Origin: Crocodylus rhombifer
Lineage: Eukaryota > Chordata > Crocodylia > Crocodylidae
Reading direction: 5' to 3'
Length of the DNA: 64,000 nucleotides
NCBI GenBank assembly: GCA_038503035.1
Contig: JAVSML010025211.1
Location: 992,001-1,056,000 of the forward strand
The notes beneath the pieces are model-generated. The model made no database searches, was not told where the DNA came from, and saw only the letters and a program-made list of their open reading frames with translations. Positions 45,965 through 55,629 of the stretch are shown here, piece by piece. The translations under genes were made by a program, and so were the position numbers. The first letter of the stretch is position 1. Every line of letters begins with the position of its first letter.

Positions 45965-47882
45965 AAATTTGGGTAAAAAAATTCTGAGCAGCTCTATTTA
46001 CAGCCCAAGACAGTGTTTTACAGCTTTTCCTGAGAATTTGTGAGGAATATTCTCCCTGCAGGGAGCAAACCAGGAAAGCCAAGGCTGCAACTGAACTCCA
46101 ACTAGCTTTGAGAATCAAGGACAATAAAAAGTCCTTTTTCAGATATGTAGGGAGCCAGAGGGAAAGCAAGGGCAACATTGGACTCCTGCTAAACCAGATG
46201 GGACAACTGATGCCCAGGAAATAGCCAACTTATTAAATGGGTACTTTGCATTGGTCTTTCATCAGTCCCATGGCACGCCCATGCCCAGTACAGGACAGGC
46301 AGTCCCCTGCCCTCCATCAATGCTGACCTTGTGAAGGAACACCTTGAGAGGCTGGATATCTTCAAGTCAGCTGGCCCTGACAGTCTACACCCCAGGGTAC
46401 TCAAGGAGCTGGCAAGCATCATAGCCCAGTCTCTGGCACTCTGATGTAGTGTCTGAAGACTGGAAGAAGGCCAATGTGGTGCCTATCTTCAAGAAAGGGA
46501 GGAAAGCAAACTACAGGCCCATCAGCCTATCCTGGGGAAGATCTGAGAAAAGTTTATTAAAGAGGCCATCCTTAGTGGACTGGCCAATGCCAACTTCCTG
46601 AGAGAGAGCCAGCACGGGTTTGTTGCGGGTAGGTCTTGCTTGACCAATCTCATTTCCTTTTATGACCAGGTGACTGATCACCTGGACAAGGGAGAAGAGA
46701 TTGACGTCGTATATCTTGACTTCAAAAAAGCCTTTGATCTGGTATCCCATGATCACCTCTTGGCAAAACTGGCCAATTGTGGCCTTGGGTCCACCACAAT
46801 CTGCTGGCTGGGAAATCTGGCTCCATGGTCAGACCCAGAGGGTAGTAATTGATGAAAGTCAATCGTCATGGTGCCCTGTGACCAGTGGGGTCCCCCAAGG
46901 CTCTGTCCTTGGACCCATATTGTTCAGCCTCTTCATTAATGATGTGGACATTGGAGTTAGAAGCGGACTGGCTAAGTGCCCCAAGGTTTGATGTCACTGG
47001 CAAAAAGCATCCACGCCAGAAGACAGGCGCGTGATCCAGGTTGACCTGGACAGGCTCAGCAAATGGGCAGATGAGAACCTGTTGGTGTTTAACACTGAAA
47101 AATGCAAGGTTCTCCACCTTGGGAGGAAAAACCTGCAGCATCCTTATAGGCTCAGCAGTGCTGCGCTGGCTAGCACTATGGAAGAAAGAGACTTGGAGGT
47201 CATCATTGACCACAAGATGAACACGAGCCTGCAATGTGATGCTGCAGCTAGTAAAGCAAGTAAAACGCTGGCTTGCATCCATAGATGCTTCTCGAGCAAA
47301 TCCCAGGATGTTAGTCTCCCCTTGTACTCAGCCTTGGTGAGGCCACAGCTGGCGTACTGTGTCCAGTTTTGGGCTCCACAATTCAAAAAGGATGTGGAGA
47401 AACTTGAGAGAGTCCAGAGAAGAGCCACGCACGTGATCAGAGGTCAGGAAAACAGACCTTACGATGACAGGCTGAGAGCTATGGGACTCTTTAGCCTGGA
47501 AAAGCGCAGGCTCAGGGTTGATCTGATGGCCACCTATAAGTTTATTAGGGGTGATAGCCAGTATCTGGGGGAACATTTGTTCACCAGAGCGCCCCAAGGG
47601 ATGACGAGGTCGAACGGTCACAAACTCCTGCAAGACCAATTCAGGCTGGACATGAGGAAGAATTTCTTTACTGTCCAGGCCCCCAAGGTCTGGAAGAGCC
47701 TGCCATGGGAGGTTGTTCAAGCACCTACATTGAACACCTTCAAGAGCAAATTCGATGCTTATCTTGCTGGGATCCTATGACCCCAGCTGACTTCCTGCCC
47801 TTTGGGCGGGGGCCTGGACTCGATGATCTTCCAAGGTCCCTTTCAGCCCTAATGTCTATGAAATGAAATCTATGAAAACTAT
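45965..47882 (+). mobile_element. CR1 LINE, younger copy with intact ORF2 C-terminus
   Basis: The EN-RT linker (RIKDNKKSFFRYVGSQRESK, 46112-46171) is followed by RT parts (NVVPIFKKGR-like at 46475, VVYLDFKKAFDLVSHDHLLA at 46706-46765, SGVPQGSVLGPILFSLFIND at 46884-46943). Then comes a deletion that removes the FADD catalytic box (46975-47030), and then an uninterrupted 249-residue frame (47031-47780) from the RT thumb to the C-terminus ending FDAYLAGIL. The tail reads TGTCTATGAAATGAAATCTA. Less decayed than the copies at 34.9 and 42.8 kb, so probably a later insertion. Confidence 0.93.
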
Positions 47883-50410
47883 GGAACTAGTTCCCCTAGT
47901 TTTCTGAAAATTTTCCTTGAAAAGAATTGAATGTCATTAACTTGCTCAAATTTGAGGGAATGCCATAAATTAAACACTTTTTTGAGGAGGAGGAGGTCAG
48001 CCAGCTGTATTGAATACTTAGCTATTCACATTGACCCAATTGATTCCTGTTAATTTACTGCTGGGGTGAAATATAGCTTGCAAAAATGGGATTTCTCCAA
48101 TGATAAATCAACTTTATAATTGTCCTCCTGAGTCTATTGCTCCTTAGGGCTATTTTAATTACATACCTGTCAGCAAATGTAGAGGTAGTGTTGCATCCTT
48201 ACCTCTGTCTACTGACTTATATGCAGTACAGGCTCCCCGCCCCCCCCCCCCCCCAACTTCTTTTGCCACTAGAAGATGTAAGGCAAAGACCTCTTGCACA
48301 GAGACCGTAAGGCTGATTGATCCTGCTGGGCTGATTATTTACCCTAGATGCAATGCTAATATCTGACTTGTTCTGGCATTGTAAAAAGAGCAAAGGGCCA
48401 GTCTGCTATTTTTTTTAACCTCCTATCCTTGTTACAGTATTGTGACTTCCCCACACATTAGCACTGTATTTTCTAAACTTTAACTGCTGCTTGGAGGAAC
48501 AAATTATTTCATCTGCCATGCTTGACATTTACTTTGTTGACATGCTTTGCTAAGCATTGCTTTCGTTTCCTTTTGATGCAGGTTGTTTCACTGCTTCAGT
48601 GAATTCAAGGTTGTGTGATTTCTGAATTTCTTTGCTTAATCCTTTACACATGTTTTAGGATAATGTTTCTAACAAACTGCAGAATATTTGCTCGTAGTTT
48701 TAGGCTTACAAAAGTGTTCTTGCTGTAATGAAAAAAAGCTGTTTCAATTCCATGATGCTAAGTCATCAGGCTTGATGATGGCAGGTTAGGTTTCTGTAGT
48801 TTTTAAAATCAAATCTGTATTATCAGGGAAAGTTCCCTTGTCAGAGAGAAGACATCTAATTGCTAAAAGCAATGTTTATTTATATTACATTCACTACTTC
48901 AGATGACCCTGGCGTCACATGAATCCACTGTAGATAAAAGCTTTTTGAATTCAAGTTTTGAAGCCTGAGATCTGTAGGTGGATAAAGTGGTGCTTTGCTT
49001 TGTGTAAATGGATGCTGCAAATGTGCTTTTTGGATGTTTTTGATTCTTGTCAATAGCGCTGTCCTCAAACACATTTATTCTGTTGGCCACAGCTACCCTG
49101 GTGCCACAATAAACATTTAAAATATATTTGCTTGAATATTATTCCCTGTAGATATGTTCATTTTTGTGCCATTTCATTTTATTTTATGCTGTAATGATAG
49201 TTGTTTAAAGGACATTTGCTGCCACACAATGTATGGCTAGCAATGATGAGATTCTTAAAACAGAGAGAGAGAGGTGGATTTCTTCCTTCTCTCTTGTGCT
49301 CATTTCCCTTCTAAGAAGTAGGTTCAGACATTCATTTTTTATTGAAATGACATTTAAAAGGAATGTCTTTTTGTTTTTTTTTTTAATTTGCTTTTGGTAT
49401 CAATAATGCCTTGTTGTAAAGGGTTCTGTTGATGTCTGTACATAGAAGCCTTCAAACACTGTCCTCTCACATACATATAGATTTGGCAGATTATTTAGTA
49501 AATTCTCTAAAGTCAGCACAGAGGGAGACAAATGCCTTTACTTTTTCTTGTTTCATTGTGTTTCTGGTGAGCACTATTCATTCAGTTATCCAAAAACTAT
49601 TTTAAGAAAATGTTTTGTTAGATAATGATAGGGTTCTCCCCCACACAGCATAACTGTTAAAGAGAGCTATAAAAATGATCTCATTAAAAATTAAATTTAT
49701 GACAAAACCACAGGTAGCTGAAGTGGTGACACACATACTTTGATAAAACCAATAAAAGCATAAATGATCTTTGAATACTTGTATGCTGTTTCTTACTTTT
49801 AAAGATGCATTTATCTTGGAAGATCAAAATACTATGGCTGAACTCTGTGTTGCAGAGGTGAGGGGGGGATTTTTAACTTTAATCTTATTTTCAGTGTGGT
49901 GTTGGAGGGCAAAAAAAGAAAGCACATCAATAGTTGATATGCAATATGGTACCAGATCTGTAACTTATGAATGAAAGCTTAAATACTATCATTTTTGTGT
50001 TTATTTGCAGTGAAACAAGAATGCATTTCTGATTCTATTTAACTTCAAATAAGCCAGACTTCCTTTTTCATTGTATGTTGTTTCTCCTTCGTCTTCCAAA
50101 GCCAGAAGTGCCTCTTTTATAACATAGGCCCTGATTGCACAAATATTTACATGGCCATGAGTACTTGCATAAGCTCAATGGGACTGCTCTTGTCAGGAAA
50201 TTTCCTTAAGTGCAAAAGTGTCTGAAGGACTGAGACTTTCACCAGGATGTTTTTCCCCTTATCATCCACTTTGAAACTATTAGTAAAAAAACACAGTTTA
50301 ATTTAGGTCAGAACCTTGAAGAAATTTCTAGTAGCCACCTTGTTCATCTTCCTGCACCAAGGGAATGTCCAAGGAATAACAGACAGTCACTTAACACACA
50401 AAGGCCTGAA
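47883..50410. other. Intron, nothing recognised; one C run
   Basis: AT-rich with a 15-base C run at 48240-48254 and a T run near 49380. No supportable gene or repeat. Confidence 0.5.
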
Positions 50411-50422
50411 GTCCCCATAAGG

Positions 50423-50911
50423 CAGTGGTTCTCAACCTTTTCAGACTGAGGGCACCCTTCCACCACTTTTTAGAATATGGAGGCATCCCCTGTTGAGAAC
50501 CACTCTTGGTGCTGCCTCAACTTACTTCAGTGCTTCTTACCAGGGTGCTGTTGCCTCCAGGTAAAACTGGAAGGGCTGTGGCTCATACATGTGCACCTTC
50601 CTGCTATAGGGTTCTCTGACAACCCTAAAGCAGGAAAGAAGATCTGGCTCAGGGTTTAGCACAGCCCAGTCTGGCCACTTTGTGCTTCTCCCAGAAACAG
50701 GTGCACAGGTGGAACTGCCCCATGTGCCTCTCTTTCCAGGAGGAGCATGGGCGATGAGATCGGGAAGGGCTAGAGCCTGAGCCAGCTCTCCTTTCCTGCT
50801 TTGTGATGCAGAAGAAGTGTGCACGTGCTGCAGACCTGCTCGCAGGACAGTTTTACCTGGCTGCTGCTACAGTGGCAACACTTGTCACAGCACTCCAGTT
50901 GCGAACCACTG
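50423..50911. mobile_element. hAT MITE (489 bp) with 8-bp target duplication
   Basis: Starts CAGTGGTTCTCAACC and ends AGTTGCGAACCACTG, its inverted repeat. Flanks CCATAAGG (50415-50422) and CCATAGGG (50912-50919) match at 7 of 8. A second inverted copy of the tip, TTGAGAACCACT, lies inside at about 50493, so the first 85 bp can form a hairpin. The GC-rich interior encodes only composition ORFs. Confidence 0.88.
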
Positions 50912-51350
50912 CCATAGGGTAACTCAATATCGAACTTCATTCTGACAAAGAGGAGTTAATCTGATCTAAATAATACCGGTTGTGTAGGTACTGTTAATTA
51001 TAGTCTGGTTACATTTACTTCGTACAAACAGATTGTGCCACCAACCAGTAACATGCGTATTTGGAACTTTAAAAGAGACAGTTGTCCAAAGCTTAAAGCA
51101 ATTGTTGGCATAACTGATTAGGAATATAAATCTAACATGGGAAATGCTAACAAAAACTGGGAATTACTAAAACTTTCTTTACATTCTTTTCACTTTCTTC
51201 TGCAGCTTGGGTATGGTTTCCCTCTGGGATCATTTAGACATATATTTTATCATTTCCCTAGCATTGTGGGACCAGATACTGGTGGCATTTTGCTTGTTGT
51301 ACACAGCTAACTAGTCTGAAAACTGAAATGCTCATGTGTAGCTGAAGCTG

Positions 51351-52185
51351 GGTGCTTGTACAAGTGACGGGAGTTTAGTTCTTAGGGTTGCACTCTGTGT
51401 CCCTAAATTTGTAATTATGGGTTTTTAGTTGGAACCCAGAGTTTCAATTTAGGGAATTTATTTTTCAATCACTGTTATGGTGAGAGGCCCAACCCTCCCA
51501 CCTTCCCCTTTTTTTTTCCCTAGCAGAGCTTGCTTGCTTCTCCTGTGGCTAGGGAGCAAGCTGCCAGTGGGTGGAGCAGTCCCTGTGCTGCTGGGGTCCC
51601 AGTTCTTCCCTCCGTGGTGGTGGCACCTCCCAGGGCCACCCAGGCAGGCTGCTAGTGGGCCGGGTGCTGCCAGCTCAGAGACGGCACCTGGCCTGATCCA
51701 CCTCTTCTCTGACCCTGAGCTCGGGCAGCACCTGGCCCACTAGCAGCCCTCCCAGGCAGCCCTGGAGGACAGTGCCACCACAGAGGGAAGGCCTGGGGCT
51801 CCCCACAGCTCAGGGGCCACTCTGCCTGCCAGTAGCTTGCCCCTGGCCATGGGAGAGGTCGGCAGGCCCCGTCAGAAAATAAAAGGATCGAGCTCCTTGC
51901 TGCTTCTGTCTTCAGCAGATACCTGCTGAAGGCAGAAGTGGTGAGGGGTCCAGTCCGTTTTCTCTGGAGAGCCTGCCTGCCTCTCCCTTGGCTGAGGGGT
52001 GAGCTGACTAATAGCCGCAATGCATCGTTGCAAACTAAATTACTTGGGATGTAGTTTAGTTTGCAATGATGCAACCTCATTTAAAATCCCCCAAACTCTT
52101 GCATGTGTACAGTGTGATGCCATTAACCCACACAGTGACGTTTTTGTCACGTGTACATGGTAATGACGTCACATGTACAAGCACC
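51351..52185. mobile_element. GC-cored TIR element (835 bp)
   Basis: The left end GGTGCTTGTACAAGTGACG and the right end CGTCACATGTACAAGCACC are inverted repeats with one mismatch in 19. The core (51480-52020) is very GC-rich, with words shared with the element at 63520. Next to the right end lies a 23-bp hairpin (52021-52073). No transposase frame is present. The target duplication is unclear (CTG on both sides is possible). ORFs of 88 and 142 residues have no domain. Confidence 0.72.
52021..52073. repeat. Hairpin: 23-bp inverted repeat
   Basis: TGCATCGTTGCAAACTAAAT... at 52021-52043 pairs with 52051-52073 at 21 of 23 positions across a 7-base loop. Confidence 0.88.
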
Positions 52186-52189
52186 TTCT

Positions 52190-53285
52190 GTGTTTAGCCT
52201 AGAACATTTAAGTGAAAGTCAATTGCCAGTTTTATATATTAAAGTCTAGATGAGACGTTCACTCCCTTCTAATATTCTTTTCTGGCTTAAACTGTATGGT
52301 AATATGAAGAAACAGTGTAATTCTTAAATGATTCCCAACAGGCATCTATTTTAGTTATGAATTTGTTGGCTCTTCTATTGTTTTTAAAAGCTAAAGGAGA
52401 ATTGGAGTTGAGCTCAGAAATATTTGCTATATTGTCTCTCCTACCTAAGTCAGGAAGGAGCTGCCAGCACATAAATAATTGACCGTCCTTTCTAAATTTC
52501 TGCTGACTCTTACGAGTTAATGGAAGATAATGTAAAATGTGTTTCTTTCGTGGAGACTTACAGTGTCTGTGATGCCCCAGAATTATGGATTCTGGGGCAT
52601 CTCCAGTCAACCTGGAAGACACAGCAGAGTCACAGAGGCTAACAGCAAAAGTTAAATCAAATACAATGCATAATGAATGCCTTTCACAGCCTCATCAATA
52701 GATTGGCCATCACCTCTTGTTGCTTTTTGTGCTTAATTCAGCTTCCATTTTGGTTTCCAGTTCACTCTTATTGTAGTCCTTTTGCTGCTATGCATTTTGG
52801 ATTTATTTACTTCTATATTTGTAGATCCTTTGAGTGATCTTGACACCTGAACACCACAGCTGCTACAATACTGGGATTCTATTGTGTCATTTGTTGTAGA
52901 CTAGACTTGTAATTGGTTAATAAACAGAGTGTATATTAGGCATAATAAATAATGTACACAGATTAGGATATATTAACTTACATATTTTATTTTTAAGAGG
53001 TTTAACTATTTCAGTTCATTGTGGCTTGTACAGGGCATGTGTAACTCTTGTTGTTTCAATACACATGGAATGCATGTACAGTGCCAGATGTGTAACCATG
53101 TTAGCACAGTGACTTATGTGCAGCAGGAAGCTCTGCTTAGCTGTGGAAGTCAGCTTTTATAGTGGGCACACAGTGCTATGCTAGTGCTACGTATGCTTCT
53201 TCTGTTTTGGGAGCTAGTGGGTGCAGATTTTACGAGCACAGCACTACCCACAGTAACTTGAGGTAAGGTAGTTTAGCATGTATTT
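52190..53285. other. Intron, nothing recognised
   Basis: AT-rich. The 111-residue minus-strand ORF at 52287-52622 has no domain that I recognise. Confidence 0.5.
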
Positions 53286-53293
53286 CATTTGGA

Positions 53294-53582
53294 TACAGGA
53301 AACCCCCACTTAGTGCTCTTAGTCGGTTCCTGGACAACCGAGCATTAAGCAAAATGAGCGTTAATCGAAACTGAAAGTACTTGACAACCCAAGATGGTGA
53401 CTGCAATTTTTTTTTAATGACCCAAGATGGTGACTGCAAGTGTTTTTTAATGACCCAAGTTGGTAACTGTGAGTATTATAGCAAAACTTGCTGAGTGCTA
53501 ATTGAAATTAGGTATCGGTTTAAAATGAGTGTTATGGCGAAATAGCACTTAGTGAAATAACATTAAGTGGGGGCTACCTGTA
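53294..53582. mobile_element. Tigger/pogo-like MITE (about 289 bp)
   Basis: Left end TACAGGAAACCCCCACTTAG; right end TAAGTGGGGGCTACCTGTA. The inverted repeats match at nearly all of 20 positions. TA at each outer edge fits the TA target duplication of Tc1/mariner elements, and the CAGG..CCCCCACTTA tip resembles Tigger-type termini (family knowledge). A 33-bp unit with ACCCAAGATGGTGACTGCAA is tandemly repeated three times inside (53387, 53420, 53453). No transposase. Confidence 0.82.
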
Positions 53583-53649
53583 GTGCCCAGGACATCTATT
53601 ATTACTTTCAAACACTGTGGCTTTAGCAATGCACTCCCAAAAGCTATTC

Positions 53650-54545
53650 TTTGGAATTTAGTGATTTATGTAAAAGAGCTCTTATTAACATAAAAGATTG
53701 TACATTAACTCTTGGCTGACTCTTGTGCTTCATTCTATGCAGCTTCTTTGGTATCACTTTCACTTTGCTGACAGTAAGAGCGTGGTCTGTGTCACAGTCT
53801 GCACTGTGATAAGCGTAGTTGTATAGCACGCTGGGCAGGTCTTTTCTCCTGGTGATCTCGAGGTCTAATTGATTATGGCAGCCAGATTGAGTGCATCTCC
53901 ATGATACTTTTTGATGCTCTTTGCCCACACAACGTAGGTGTTAGTGAAACTTAGGTGCTGTAAGGTGCAGAATTTAAGACGACACTGGCCATTTTCATTC
54001 TTTTCCCAATGCCATGATGTCCCAGGCAGGCTGGCCCAGGAGTCATGATCTGGGCGTACTTGAGCATTGAAGTCCCCTGGGAGGAGAAGCCTCTTGTTGG
54101 GTAGGTGTTCAATGACTTGGTGCAAAGCATCATAGAAGTTACCTTTATCATCTGATCTTGCCTGTAAAGTTGGTGCATAGGTGCTAATGATATTACTCAA
54201 ACTGTCAGTTGGCTGTAGTCAGAGTGAGATGATGTGATCTGATGTTCCAGTGGGGGTCTCGATGGTTTTGACTAACCTGTTGCAGACTTTGAAACTGCCT
54301 TTGTGTAGGTGAGTATCTTCTGCACCCGTGCCTTCCCAGGAAAAAATGTAGTTGGCCTCACAACTTGAGCCTGAGTTGGCCAATCTTGTCTCCTTGCAAG
54401 GCTGCAATGTTGATGGTAAGTTTTTACAGCTCTCAGTCGATCAGTGTAGTCTTCTGGATATTGTCCATCATCTGTAATTTGTCATTCATGCCAGGACATA
54501 TGGTCCTGACATTCCAGCTTCCCAGCCGGAAGGTTTTAAAGTTTC
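53650..54545 (-). pseudogene. LINE endonuclease remnant (RTE/CFDP2-like)
   Basis: On the minus strand, pieces of an APE-type endonuclease run in the right order: LGSWNVRTICPGM (54520), ETRLANSGSS (54390), SYIF..SWEG, TYAPTLQARSDDKGNFYDAL (54180), LPGDFNAQVRPDHDSW (54090), then a conserved DHALTVSK (53785). These are the family's catalytic landmarks (W-N, E-T-R, Y-A-P, G-D-F-N, D-H). The same architecture occurs in proteins annotated as craniofacial development protein 2-like, which derive from RTE-type LINEs. Stops and frameshifts are present. No reverse transcriptase follows, although LINEs normally lose the 5' side, not the 3' side. Confidence 0.82.
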
Positions 54546-55110
54546 GTTTCTTATTGCCTGGTACTTGATTTTGCTGTCTTTTTGTTTTTTGACTTTTGGT
54601 CTAGCCCCAAATGAGGCAGGCAGACCAAGGCGAGTCAGCGCCTTACTGGCTGGGGGCTGCCCTGCTCAAGGAGGGCAGTTGCTGACCAGTGGAACACAAT
54701 TGATTCCTGCCACCAATGAAGGTGATCCGTGATGCTCTATTCTATGTTGGTTAAGTTGAATTTATAACCTGTGACTGCCCCCTTCTGTGTTATGCTCATA
54801 TAAATAGCAAAGATGGAGTTCTCTCCATTCAGTTTCAGCTGCAGTGGCCTGGGAAGTTGATATGGAGATGCTTGAGTTGCCCAGATATCAACGACCCTCT
54901 CTCAGCCTAGCTGGTGGATCCCAAAGGAAAGGCAGAAGCCAGCACATTTGAAGCCAGCTTGGTTGCAGGAGCTGCTGGTATGAAGATCTTCAATTCGTCT
55001 TCCTTTTGGGGTTCTACTTCTAGACTGGTTGCTAACCAAGGCTGGAGAGCCCAGTCCACCCTGCCATAGCATCTGCCTTTTGGTGGCATTTACTCTACCA
55101 GGGATAAGGA
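54546..55110 (-). mobile_element. Probable 5' part of the same LINE
   Basis: Moderately GC-rich sequence directly upstream (minus strand) of the endonuclease start, with short in-frame stretches but no recognisable domain. Assigned by position only. Confidence 0.35.
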
Positions 55111-55322
55111 CTAGTATCCCCCTCTTATGTTGCTTCTCTGCCCAAAGCTGTTGGCACGATAGAGATTGCTAGGCTATTTCCTGCTGCCTAGCTCTCGGCA
55201 TTTACAGCTGCAGGTACCATCTACTGTCATAATTTTAGTAGACTTGGCCTGGTCTGACCTGACTCTGCAAAACTTAAATGAATTAAAATTGTCCTAGGTC
55301 CTAGAGCAGGGAGACGCTAGAG

Positions 55323-55621
55323 CTGTGGTCGGCAACTTACTGCTTGCAGGCTTTGAAGAGCAGCCCACAGCAGATCAGGGAATGAGCAACACACTGCAGT
55401 CAGGGCAGCAGAGGTGGCATCCTCAGGGTCTTATTGCCTGTCATCTTCAGTTTATTCTCTCTGCTGCAGCAAAGGAGGCATCCTGGTCATAGCATCTGCC
55501 TTTTTCTGTCTGTTTTCTTCAAAGTATCTGCTAATTGCTGGAGAGGTGCAAGAAGTGTGGTGTGCAGTGGAGGCTGGATTGCATATAGTGGCCTGTGGAG
55601 GCAAAAGGTTGCTTACCCTTG
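55323..55621. mobile_element. hAT-like MITE (299 bp)
   Basis: Starts CTGTGGTCGGCAAC and ends GTTGCTTACCCTTG, imperfect inverted repeats of the CAGNGGTNGGCAAC type. Flanking 8-mers CGCTAGAG (55315-55322) and CTCTGGAG (55622-55629) match at 6 of 8. No coding capacity beyond chance ORFs. Confidence 0.75.
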
Positions 55622-55629
55622 CTCTGGAG

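Noticed and set aside
47031..47780. 249-residue plus-strand ORF as a possible host gene
   Set aside because: It is the C-terminus of CR1 ORF2, followed by a typical CR1 tail.
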